Below are positions 7,348 through 15,200 of a DNA stretch of 27,212 nt, in pieces; positions within the stretch are counted from its first letter, which is position 1, and the number at the start of each line of letters is the position of its first letter. The position numbers and the translations under genes were made by a program. The stretch is from Longimicrobium sp. (GTDB lineage Bacteria > Gemmatimonadota > Gemmatimonadetes > Longimicrobiales > Longimicrobiaceae): contig JAUJMI010000005.1 in NCBI GenBank assembly GCA_030446945.1, forward strand, positions 1-27,212. The letters run 5' to 3'. The notes below the pieces were generated by a model, which searched no databases, was not told where the DNA came from, and saw nothing but the letters and a program-made list of their open reading frames with translations.

Positions 7348-7527
7348 GGAACAGCGGTCTCACGCGGAGGCGCGGAGACGCGGAGAAAAGAAAAGACGGG
7401 GCTCACACACAGCCACAGAGGCAGAGAGGAAGAACAGCAAAAAGGTTTTCTCTGTGGCTTCTTTTCCTTCTGTATTCTCTGTGTGAGGCTGTTGTTGTTG
7501 CCTTTCTCCGCGCCTCCGCGTGAGACC
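7348..7527. repeat. Dispersed imperfect palindromic repeat, copy B, with perfect 23-bp terminal inverted repeats
   Basis: The 23-base arm at 7356-7378 (starting GGTCTCACGCGGAGG) is the exact reverse complement of 7505-7527. Interior sequences continue the mirror imperfectly: CACACAGCCACAGAG on the left, TCTCTGTGGC and TCTCTGTGTGAG on the right. GGAACAGC at 7348-7355 precedes the left arm, as in copy A. This 172-bp palindrome fills much of the dnaK-htrA gap. No ORF of its own. Confidence 0.85.
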
Positions 7528-7542
7528 TGTAGTGACGAAACC

Positions 7543-7572
7543 GGGGGCGGCACCCTTGACGGCGCCGCCCCC
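7543..7572 (-). terminator. Intrinsic terminator of dnaK
   Basis: GGGGGCGGC (7543-7551) pairs with GCCGCCCCC (7564-7572) around a 12-base loop. On the minus strand it is followed by GGTTTCGTC, a modest T tract. It lies 58 bases downstream of the dnaK stop. Confidence 0.7.
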
Positions 7573-7597
7573 GATCTTACCCCTGCGTGTCGTCAGC

Positions 7598-7627
7598 GCA
7601 CTCACGCACTGACGCACTCACGCACTG
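7598..7627. repeat. Direct repeat GCACTCACGCACTG, two copies
   Basis: GCACTCACGCACTG occurs at 7598-7611 and again at 7614-7627, separated by AC, starting three bases after the dnaK stop codon. Each unit itself contains nearly repeated ACTCACGCACT. Function unknown; it may be another small dispersed intergenic repeat. Confidence 0.7.
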
Positions 7628-7629
7628 CC

Positions 7630-9585
7630 TTACTTCTTGTCGTCCTCGACGATCTCGTAGTCCGCCTCGATCACGTCGTCCTGCGGGACGGTGGCGCGGG
7701 CGGTGGCGTCGTCGTCGAAGCCGGCGCCGGCCGTGGCGCCGCCCGAGAAGCCGGCGTCGGCACCCGGATCCGCGGTCGCCTGCTGCGCCGCGTAGATGGA
7801 CGCGCCGGCCGCGGCGAAGGCCTGCTGAAGCGCCTCCGTGGCCCCGCGCACCTCGCCCAGGTCGTCCTGCTTCAGCGCCTTGCGGGCACGCTCCATCGCC
7901 TCGTTCAGCGCCGTCTTGGCGGACTCGTCCAGCTTCTCCTGCCATTCGGCCGAGTCCTTCTCCACGCGGTAGACCATGGAGTCCAGCTGGTTGCGGGCCT
8001 CGACGGCCTCGCGGCGCGTCTTGTCCTCGCTGGCGTGCGACTCCGCGTCCTTGACCATCCGCTCGATCTCCGCCTCGCTCATCCCGCTGGAGGCCTCGAT
8101 GCGGATCTTCTGCTCCTTACCCGTGGCCCGGTCCTTGGCCGACACGTGCAGGATGCCGTTCGCGTCGATGTCGAAGGTGACCTCCACCTGCGGCATGCCG
8201 CGCGGCGCCGGCGGAATCCCCGTGAGCTGGAATTTGCCGATGGTCTTGTTGTACATCGCCATCTCGCGCTCACCCTGCAGCACGTGGATTTCCACCGTGG
8301 TCTGGCTGTCCTCTGCCGTCGAGAACGTCTCCGACTTCTTGGTGGGGATGGTGGTGTTGCGCTCGATCAGCTTGGTGAACACGCCGCCCAGCGTCTCGAT
8401 CCCCAGCGACAGCGGGATCACGTCCAGCAGCAGCACGTCCTTGACCTCGCCGGCCAGCACGCCGCCCTGGATCGCCGCGCCCACGGCCACCACCTCGTCC
8501 GGGTTGACGCCGCGGTGCGGGTCCTTGCCGAAGAAGTTCTTGACCACTTCCTGGATCTTGGGGATGCGGGTGGAGCCGCCCACCAGGATCACCTCGTCGA
8601 TCTCGCCCGGCTTCAGCCCCGCGTCCTTGAGCGCCTTCTCCATCGGCCCGATGGTGCGCTGCACCAGGTCGTCCACCAGCGACTCGAACTTGGCGCGGCT
8701 GAGCGTCACGTTCAGGTGCTTGGGGCCTTCCTGCGTCGCGGTGATGAAGGGGAGGTTGATGTCCGTCGACATGGTGGTCGACAGCTCCATCTTGGCCTTC
8801 TCCGCGGCTTCCTTGAGGCGCTGGAGCGCCATCGGGTCCTTGGAGAGGTCGATCCCCTGGTCCTTGCGGAACTCCTCCACCAGCCAGTCGATCACGCGCT
8901 GGTCGAAGTCGTCGCCGCCCAGGTGGGTGTCGCCGTTGGTGGCCTTCACCTCGAAGACGCCCTCGCCCAGCTCGAGCACCGAGATGTCGTAGGTGCCGCC
9001 ACCCAGGTCGTACACGGCGATCTTCTCGTCCTTCTTCTTGTCGAGCCCGTATGCCAGCGCGGCGGCGGTGGGCTCGTTGATGATGCGCAGCACCTCCAGC
9101 CCCGCCACCTTGCCGGCGTCCTTGGTGGCCTGCCGCTGCGCGTCGTTGAAGTACGCGGGAACGGTGATCACGGCCTGCGTCACCTGCTGGCCGAGGTAGT
9201 CCTCCGCGGTCTGCTTCATCTTCTGGAGGATCATCGCCGAGATCTCGGGCGGCGTGTAGGTCTTCCCCGTGTTGGGGATCTCCACCTGCGCCATCCCGTT
9301 GGCCCCCGACGTGACCTTGTACGGCACCTTCTTCTGCTCCTCGCTCACCTCGGAGGCCTTGCGGCCCACGAAGCGCTTAATGGAGAAGACGGTGTTGGTG
9401 GGGTTGGTGATCGCCTGGCGACGGGCCACCTGGCCCACCAGGCGCTCCCCGTCCTTGGTGAACGCGACCACCGAGGGGGTGGTGCGCCCGCCTTCGGCGT
9501 TGGGGATCACCACCGGGTCGCCGCCTTCCATCACGGCGACGACGGAGTTGGTGGTCCCAAGATCGATCCCAATGACCTTCGCCAT
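7630..9585 (-). CDS. dnaK: Molecular chaperone DnaK (Hsp70)
   Basis: ATP-dependent cytoplasmic chaperone. I place the start at ATG 9585 ([14 protein letters not shown]) because AGGAGA lies just upstream and the 55 in-frame codons beyond it are not Hsp70-like. That gives 651 residues, near the family norm. Hsp70 signatures are present: Ile-Asp-Leu-Gly-Thr-Thr-Asn-Ser at the N terminus, [10 protein letters not shown] in the middle, and [11 protein letters not shown] after it. The substrate-binding domain and helical lid follow. The C terminus ends Glu-Ile-Val-Glu-Asp-Asp-Lys-Lys, close to the usual EEVD-like acidic end of bacterial DnaK. No grpE or dnaJ is adjacent, and no CIRCE operator is visible upstream. 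Confidence 0.98.
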   Translation of the reverse strand: MAKVIGIDLGTTNSVVAVMEGGDPVVIPNAEGGRTTPSVVAFTKDGERLVGQVARRQAITNPTNTVFSIKRFVGRKASEVSEEQKKVPYKVTSGANGMAQVEIPNTGKTYTPPEISAMILQKMKQTAEDYLGQQVTQAVITVPAYFNDAQRQATKDAGKVAGLEVLRIINEPTAAALAYGLDKKKDEKIAVYDLGGGTYDISVLELGEGVFEVKATNGDTHLGGDDFDQRVIDWLVEEFRKDQGIDLSKDPMALQRLKEAAEKAKMELSTTMSTDINLPFITATQEGPKHLNVTLSRAKFESLVDDLVQRTIGPMEKALKDAGLKPGEIDEVILVGGSTRIPKIQEVVKNFFGKDPHRGVNPDEVVAVGAAIQGGVLAGEVKDVLLLDVIPLSLGIETLGGVFTKLIERNTTIPTKKSETFSTAEDSQTTVEIHVLQGEREMAMYNKTIGKFQLTGIPPAPRGMPQVEVTFDIDANGILHVSAKDRATGKEQKIRIEASSGMSEAEIERMVKDAESHASEDKTRREAVEARNQLDSMVYRVEKDSAEWQEKLDESAKTALNEAMERARKALKQDDLGEVRGATEALQQAFAAAGASIYAAQQATADPGADAGFSGGATAGAGFDDDATARATVPQDDVIEADYEIVEDDKK

Positions 9586-9698
9586 GGGCTCTCCTGACGT
9601 TAGTTGGTTTGCGTTGCAATCGACGCCCGTTCCGCGATGCACCGAGCACCGCGGAGCGCCGAACTGCCCGAGGAAAAGGCAACGGGCGTGCCGCGCAG

Positions 9699-9718
9699 AG
9701 CACCGTTTTTCCTGTGCT
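9699..9718 (-). promoter_or_regulatory. Inverted repeat AGCAC-N10-GTGCT upstream of dnaK
   Basis: AGCAC at 9699-9703 is mirrored by GTGCT at 9714-9718. The arms equal the core of the HrcA operator CIRCE, but in CIRCE these cores are 13 bases apart (TTAGCACTC-N9-GAGTGCTAA) and here only 10. It is therefore not CIRCE; it could be a different operator or chance. Confidence 0.2.
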
Positions 9719-9753
9719 TTTGGCAGGATGTGACGGGCCCGCCCGGCCATTGT

Positions 9754-9800
9754 GGCGGACGCGGCGTCCGCCCTTCGTAGGGGCGCGATTCATCGCGCCC
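9754..9800. repeat. Paired palindromes (REP-like)
   Basis: GGCGGACGC (9754-9762) mirrors GCGTCCGCC (9764-9772), and GGGCGCGAT (9781-9789) mirrors ATCGCGCCC (9792-9800), with only eight bases between the two palindromes. Two tandem compact palindromes between divergent genes look like a REP-type dispersed element. This window contains a single copy. Confidence 0.55.
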
Positions 9801-9913
9801 GCCAGCTGCATGGCACGGATGCCAGCCTCACCACACCCGACGAACTGTACCATGGACAGCCTGCGGGGGGGACGGTACGTTGCCGCGGTTCGTTACACCT
9901 TCAATCGTGCCCC

Positions 9914-10507
9914 ATGCGCCGGTTCGTCCTCCCTGCCCTCCTCCTCGCCGCCTGCTCGCCCGGCGCGCCCCCACCCCCGGAAGCGGCGCCCGAGCCCCCG
10001 CGGCTGGTGGCGTTCGCGCCGGACGCGGGGGACGCGGCGGTGCCTGAGGCGCTGCGCGGGTTCTGCCAGGGCGAGCGCGCGGGCGGGCCGGTCACGAAGA
10101 GGTACGCACCGCACGACCGCCGGTGGACGCGTCCGCTCCCCGCGCTCGCGTGGTCGGGATACGCGCAGGGGGGCACGCGCTTCCGCGTGCCGCTGCGCTG
10201 CGTGGTGCGCACGCCAGGCGAGTGGGCGGCGGTGCGCGCGTACGGCGGGCTGCCGGACCGCGCGCTGCGCCCCGTGGACTTCGCCAGCCACCTGGTGATC
10301 GTGGCCACGCAGGGCGCGCTTCCCGGCGGGTACGTGTCGGTGGACTCGCTCTACTTTCGCGGCGACACGGTGACGGCGGTGGTCCTCCAGAGCCGCACCA
10401 CCAGGCCGCCGCCGGGGCGCGGCATCAGCACCGTTCCCCTGTCGCTGGTGCAGGTGCCGCGGCGCGCGGCGACGGTGGAGTTCGTGGAGCGGGCGCGGCG
10501 CCGTTGA
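9914..10507 (+). CDS. Lipoprotein with PrcB-like C-terminal domain (tentative)
   Basis: I place the start at ATG 9914 because it gives a lipoprotein signal: Met-Arg-Arg-Phe, a Leu/Ala stretch, then lipobox Leu-Ala-Ala-Cys with Cys14, followed by a Pro-rich linker. The frame is open further upstream, but that part includes the palindromes. The product has 197 residues. Its C-terminal 85 residues (Leu-Val-Ile-Val-Ala, Pro-Gly-Gly-Tyr, Gly-Asp-Thr-Val-Thr, final Val-Pro-Arg) follow the pattern of the PrcB C-terminal domain, a periplasmic partner of a protease in spirochetes. The middle contains a pair of Cys (Phe-Cys-Gln-Gly and Arg-Cys-Val-Val) that may form a disulfide. No SD is visible. It would be anchored to the outer or inner membrane. 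The PrcB assignment rests on pattern resemblance only. Confidence 0.7.
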   Translation: MRRFVLPALLLAACSPGAPPPPEAAPEPPRLVAFAPDAGDAAVPEALRGFCQGERAGGPVTKRYAPHDRRWTRPLPALAWSGYAQGGTRFRVPLRCVVRTPGEWAAVRAYGGLPDRALRPVDFASHLVIVATQGALPGGYVSVDSLYFRGDTVTAVVLQSRTTRPPPGRGISTVPLSLVQVPRRAATVEFVERARRR

Positions 10508-10559
10508 CGGACGCGGGCGGCGCATCCAAGTTGCCGTCTCAACCTTACCTGGAGGCGCG

Positions 10560-11420
10560 ATGACGGGCGGTGCCACGAACGACATCCACGAGACGATCGC
10601 CTTTCTGCGCGAGCGGGTGACGCGCGCGCCGCACGCCATCCTGGTGCTGGGCTCCGGCCTGGGCGGCCTGGCCGACGAGATCGAGGACGCCGTGCGCATC
10701 CCCTTCGGTGACATTCCCGGCTTCCCGCGGCGGACGCAGGAGCTGGCGGGCCACGCGGGGACGCTGGTGGTGGGGCGCTGGGCCGGCGTCGAAGTGGCGA
10801 CGATGCAGGGCCGCTTCCACCTGTACGAGGGGTGGCAGCCGCGCGACGTGGCCCTCCCCGTCCGTGCTCTGGTGACGCTGGGCGCGGACGTGATGCTCCT
10901 GACCAACGCGGCCGGGGGCGTGCGCCCGGAGATGACGCCCGGCGACCTGATGATCATCGCCGACCACATCAACCTGATGGGGAGCAACCCGCTGATCGGC
11001 GCGGTGCTGCCGGGCGAGCAACGCTTCCCGGACATGAGCGACCCCTTCGACTCCGGCTTCCGCCGCATCGCGGAGGAGGTGGCGCTGGAGCTGGGCATCC
11101 CGGTGACGCAGGGGGTGTACGCCGGCCTCCCCGGCCCCAGCTACGAAACCCCCGCCGAGATCCGCATGCTGGCCCGCCTCGGCGCCGACGCGGTGGGGAT
11201 GTCCACCGTCCCCGAGGTGATCGTGGGGCGGGCGCTGGGGGTCCGCTGCTTCGGGATCTCGTGCATCACGAACCTGGCCGCCGGGCTGGGCGGCTCGCAT
11301 CTTTCCCACGACGAGGTGATGGAGGTCGGTGCCCGCGTCCGCGACCGGCTGGCGGCGCTGGTGCGCGGGGTGCTGCCCAGGATCGCGGGGTCCAATCTGC
11401 CCTCCGAGGCGGCGGCCTGA
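10560..11420 (+). CDS. Purine nucleoside phosphorylase, class I trimeric type
   Basis: Catalyses phosphorolysis of purine nucleosides to base and ribose-1-phosphate in purine salvage. The 286-residue product has the phosphate-binding Gly-Ser-Gly-Leu-Gly near residue 30, Gly-His-Ala-Gly, Met-Gln-Gly-Arg-Phe-His-Leu-Tyr-Glu-Gly, Thr-Asn-Ala-Ala-Gly-Gly, and Tyr-Ala-Gly-Leu-Pro-Gly-Pro-Ser-Tyr-Glu-Thr, which carries the base-binding Glu. Met-Ser-Thr-Val-Pro-Glu follows, then Ile-Thr-Asn-Leu-Ala-Ala-Gly, whose Asn corresponds to Asn243 of the mammalian enzyme and favours 6-oxopurines (inosine, guanosine). A GGAGG lies 5 bases upstream of the ATG. A palindromic repeat overlaps the stop codon. The gene appears to stand alone on the plus strand. 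Confidence 0.95.
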   Translation: MTGGATNDIHETIAFLRERVTRAPHAILVLGSGLGGLADEIEDAVRIPFGDIPGFPRRTQELAGHAGTLVVGRWAGVEVATMQGRFHLYEGWQPRDVALPVRALVTLGADVMLLTNAAGGVRPEMTPGDLMIIADHINLMGSNPLIGAVLPGEQRFPDMSDPFDSGFRRIAEEVALELGIPVTQGVYAGLPGPSYETPAEIRMLARLGADAVGMSTVPEVIVGRALGVRCFGISCITNLAAGLGGSHLSHDEVMEVGARVRDRLAALVRGVLPRIAGSNLPSEAAA

Positions 11421-11524
11421 ACGGCAACCGCGCGTCACGGGGAGACACGGAGGGAACAGTGACAAAGAAGGGGTTGGAATTCCTCTGTGCCCTGCCCTCC
11501 GCGCCTCTGTGTGAACCGCTGTTC
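11419..11524. repeat. Dispersed imperfect palindromic repeat, copy C
   Basis: Bounded by GAACGGC (11419-11425) and its mirror GCTGTTC (11518-11524). The interior has CACGGGGAGACACGGAGG on the left and CCTCTGTGC, CTCCGCGCCTCTGTGTGA on the right. It begins inside the stop codon of the phosphorylase gene, so it may also act as its 3' hairpin. Same family as copies A and B. Confidence 0.75.
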
Positions 11525-11654
11525 TGAATCCTGAGCTCGCCCCTCTCCGTACCCTGCTCCACCTGGGGAGATTACGGGCGGCTTTCACCCCCGCTCACCG
11601 TTCCCGCGAGGAGTCTTCTCCTCCCGCCCCACCCCTCCTCTGGAGCCAAAGGCG

Positions 11655-12197
11655 ATGGACATCGAAGCCCTGACCGGACTCGTCGCGGTCACACTCGGCA
11701 TCATGGTGGTGCTGGTCCCCGTCATCGGCATCACCGCGCGCTTCGCCCTGAAGCCGATCGTGGATGCCTTCGCCCGCGTGAAGGAGAAGGGCGAGGAGCA
11801 AAAGGTCGCGCTGATGGAGCAGCGCATCGCCCTGCTGGAGGAGCACCTCCACAGCATCGACCGCAACCTCGGCGCGCTGCAGGAGGACGCGGATTTTCGC
11901 CGCCAGCTCGACTCCCGGCTCGCAGGCGCGGACCACGCCGTACGCGGGCTGAGGGCGACCCTCACCCCGGCAGCTTACAACTGCCACCCTCTCCCACAAT
12001 CCGCCGTGGGGAGGGCGGGGGGCCGGCGTTTTGCGGGCGGCGTTTGCCGCGGAGGAAGGCACGGGCAGTCGGACCCGCGCCGATGCCGCGGCTCCCCAGA
12101 CCGCTTCAGCGGTCTTCCCGTGGTTCCAGACGCGGGCTTCAGCCCCCGGTGTTCGGGCCCAGCCACCCCCAAAAACACCACGCCCCCGGATGCCTGA
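11655..12197 (+). CDS. Membrane-anchored coiled-coil protein of unknown function with a probable repeat-derived tail
   Basis: Unrecognised. ATG at 11655 has AAAGG a few bases upstream. Residues 8-30 form one transmembrane segment. About 50 charged residues follow, with a heptad-like helix (Lys-Glu-Lys-Gly-Glu-Glu-Gln, then Leu-Leu-Glu-Glu-His-Leu), so the core looks like a bitopic membrane protein with a short cytoplasmic coiled coil. From about residue 100 the composition changes to Gly/Arg/Pro/Cys-rich, over DNA that looks like noncoding intergenic repeat. The frame ends only at 12195-12197, in the loop of the tamB terminator hairpin. The native protein may therefore have been about 90-100 residues, its stop lost to repeat invasion. 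The function of the core cannot be inferred. Confidence 0.65.
   Translation: MDIEALTGLVAVTLGIMVVLVPVIGITARFALKPIVDAFARVKEKGEEQKVALMEQRIALLEEHLHSIDRNLGALQEDADFRRQLDSRLAGADHAVRGLRATLTPAAYNCHPLPQSAVGRAGGRRFAGGVCRGGRHGQSDPRRCRGSPDRFSGLPVVPDAGFSPRCSGPATPKNTTPPDA
11960..12174. other. Repeat-like, probably noncoding tract at the 3' end of the coiled-coil ORF
   Basis: The stretch contains compact mirrored motifs: ACCGCTTCAGCGGT at 12099-12112, and CGGGCTTCAGCCCC with its CCCGTGG/CGCGGG partner just after. A CCCTCACCCCGGC...GGGGAGGGCGGGG pairing precedes them. These look like intergenic repeats rather than coding sequence, although the plus-strand frame happens to stay open across them. Confidence 0.4.
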
Positions 12198-12216
12198 GCA
12201 TCCGGGGGCGTGGTGT
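12175..12216 (-). terminator. Strong intrinsic terminator of tamB
   Basis: Nineteen perfect base pairs (12175-12193 with 12198-12216) enclose a four-base CTGA loop. On the minus strand the stem is followed directly by TTTTTGGGGG. The hairpin begins at the last base of the tamB stop codon. Among the hairpins in the window this is the clearest textbook terminator. Confidence 0.92.
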
Positions 12217-15200
12217 CACGGAGGTGCCGGAGGGGTCGTGGAGACGTTCTCCGGCGGGGGCGGGGGCGGCGGGAGGCCGGTGGGGGTCGATTTCTCCCCC
12301 GGCGCGGGCTCGGTGCGCGGGCGCGGGCGCCGGACCTCCTCGTCGCGCTTGCGGGAGCGGCCGTACTCCCAGCGGCGGCGCACGTCCAGCGAGCCCTGGT
12401 AGTCGCGGTTGCGCAGGTTCTGCTGCAGGATCGGATCGCGGCGCACCGGCTCCACCGCCAGGCGCAGGCTCAGCGTGCGCGTGATCTCCCAGTCCAGCGC
12501 CAGGCCGAAGCGGCGCGCCCCGTTCTCGGTCGAGAAGATGTTGAAGATCTGGCCCGTCAGGAAGACGTCGTCCACCAGCTCCTTCCCGGCCTCCAGCGAG
12601 ACCGCGCTGAAGATGCTGGCGCCCGACGACACGTTGAAGGCCCCGAACCCGGCCCCGCTGGGCCGCGCCCGCACGCGCACGTAGTCCACCAGGCCCGTGC
12701 GGATAAGCTGCTCCTCCAGCTCGCGCGTGATCAGGTTCCCAAAGAACTCCTCCAGGAACACGCCGCCCACGATCTGTGACGAAAGCGCCTCGAACGCCGT
12801 CCCCGCCGTGGCGCTCTGCCGGCCGAAGACGAGGAGCGAGGCGATCTCCGACGACGGCAGCGGCTGGCGCGTGTTGGCGCTGAGCGCGACCTGCGGGTTC
12901 TGCACCGTGCCGGTGAGGCGCACCTGCACCGTGATGTCCTCGCCGCCCAGCTCCGGGTCGCGCACCTGGTACTCGGCCAGGATGTCCAGCCCGGGGTTCA
13001 GCTCCTGGGTGCCGTAGAAGCGCACCACGCCGGACTGGATCTCGAACTCGCGCTCGATGGGGCCGATGGCGACGGTGTAGGTGCCGCGGCGCGCCTCCAG
13101 GTCTCCGTACACGGAGAAAGTGGGGCTCCCCGCCGGCTGGTCCACCAGCAGCTCTCCGCCGAGCTGGATGCGCGCGTCCGGCGACTGGAGCCACACGTTG
13201 TCGCCGATCGCCACCCGCAGGTCGCGCGGGCGAAGCGCGGCGAGCAGCGCCGAGGCGCCCGCCGGGGCGCTGACCGTGTCGGCGCCGATCTCGCCCACCT
13301 CCGCGCCCAGGATGTCCGCCTCACGCTCGGCGCCGAGCTCGGGGAGGTAGATGGTGCCGTCCTCGATGCGGACGTTGCCCGTCGCGACGGCGTTGGGGAG
13401 GCGGCCGGAGATGGCGAGCGCCGCGTCCACCTCCAGCTCGGCGACTTCGCGGTTGTCGATCACCTGGAAGTTGTCCAGCGCCAGGCGGACGTACACGTCC
13501 GGTCGCCCCGGATCGTCCAGGCGCACGGTGCCGTCCACGCGGGCGCGGCCCTCCGCGGAGTGCGCCACCAGCGAATCGAGCCGCACCAGGTTCCCGTCCA
13601 GCGAGACCTGGCCGACGATCCCGGTCCAGCGCACCCCCAGCGGCACCACCGTCATGGCGCCGCCGTACAGCTGCGCCCCGCCGCTCACGCGCGGCCTGCG
13701 CAGCGTCCCCGTCACCTGCACGCGGGCCTGCGCGACGCCCTCCGCGTCCGTGATGGTAGGGACGGCGGAGGCGATGAGCGCCAGCGGGAGCGAATCGGCG
13801 TTGAAGGTGGCCGTCAGGGCACCGTCGCGCGCGAGCTCGAACTGCGGGATCGTGCCGCCCAGCGAGACGGCCATCGGGACCCCCGCGCGCAGCTCCAGCA
13901 CGCGCCGCCCGCCGATCTGCGCGTCGCCCGTCACGTCCATGCGCCCGGCGGCGTAGCGCCCCACGAGTGCGAGGCGGTCCACGCGGAAACCGCGCACCAG
14001 CAGCGAGTCCACCCGCGCGTCCAGCGAGATCAGCGGTGCGGCGACCGGGCCGGTGATGGCGGCCTGCAGGTTGAGCGCGCCCGCCAGGTCCGGCACGGCG
14101 GCGTTGGGGGCCAGGCGGCGCAGGTCCACCAGGCTCAGGTCGGTGATGCCGATGCGCAGGTCCGCGACGCCCGTGGTGGGGAGGGCGCCGTCCGCCTCGA
14201 TCAGGCCGCGCCCGCCGTCCGCGCGGCGCAGGGCGAAGTTCTCCACCGCCAGCCCGCGGTCGCCCCAGCCGAGGCGGGCACGCTGCGCGAGCTCCCAGCG
14301 CGAGTCGCCCAGGCGCAGCGCCAGCGTGTCGAAGATGGCGCCCACCGGCGTGCCCCCGTCCAGCTCCAGCCTGCCGGAGGCGGCGATGTCGGTGGCGGGG
14401 TCGCGGCGCGCCGCAAGGGTGAAGGTGCTGCTCCCCGGCGCCAGGATCGCGTTCAGCCGCAGCTCGTCCAGCCGCTGCGTGCCGAATTCCAGCGCGGTGC
14501 CCTCCACGTTTACGCGCCCGTTCCACGCGGTGCCGGCGCGCAGCCCGCTGACGTCGAAGGCCAGCGTCCCCGCCGCCATGGTGCCGTAGCGCAGCCCGCG
14601 CCCGTTGCCGCGGGCCGCGATGGTGGGCGCCTTCACCGTTCCCGTGATCGTCCCCGCCGCCGTCAGCGCTCCGGCCAGGTCCGGGAGGGTGTCGCCGCCG
14701 GGGATGATGGGCCGGAGCAGCGCCAGGTCCGGCGCGTTCAGCGCGAACCGGAGCGGCGTGGCGGAGGGCGTGGTGAGCCCGATGGCGCCCGTGGCCGAGA
14801 AGCGCGCGCCGCGCAGCGCGAAGTCCAGCGTGTCCACCCGCAGGATGCCGCCGCGCGCCTCCAGCCGCGCGAGCCCGGTCTGCAGCGGATAGCGCCCGAT
14901 CAGCGACCCCGGCTCGGCGCGGAAGGCGACGGTGCCGGCAAAGGTCTCCGGGGTGGTGCCGCGGCCCTGGATCGCGAGCGTGCCGGTGAGGCGCGTGCGC
15001 GGCGCGGACGTCATCCCCGGCAGCCCGCTCACGTCCAGGTCCGCGACGGCGCCGTTGACGGCGTACGAGGGGACGGGGCCCGGCGCGTACCAGCCGTCCA
15101 CGTCCAGCAGCCCCTGGGCGCCGCGCAACGCCACGTCGAAGCGGTACGGCTGCCGCCCGCCGCCCGAGAAGGCCACCGGCCCCGTGACCGGCGAGGGGAG

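Larger units (their letters stand above)
9586..9913. other. Divergent intergenic region between dnaK and the PrcB-like lipoprotein gene
   Basis: This 328-base region must contain the promoters for both divergent genes, but I see no convincing -35/-10 pair on either strand. It holds the dnaK ribosome-binding site (AGGAGA on the minus strand next to 9585), a short inverted repeat at 9699-9718, and two adjacent palindromes at 9754-9800. No additional ORF is credible. Confidence 0.6.

Noticed and set aside
7232..7363. 44-codon upstream extension of htrA
   Set aside because: It would cover the leader hairpin and has no signal-peptide features; ATG 7231 places the hydrophobic segment correctly.
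7598..7627. CRISPR-like direct repeat
   Set aside because: Only two 14-base units with a 2-base gap; no spacers and no cas genes.
9586..9750. 55-codon upstream extension of dnaK
   Set aside because: ATG 9585 has AGGAGA upstream and starts the canonical Hsp70 N terminus.
5533..11524. Insertion sequences behind the palindromic repeats
   Set aside because: No transposase-like ORF lies within or beside any of the three copies; they are at most non-autonomous elements.
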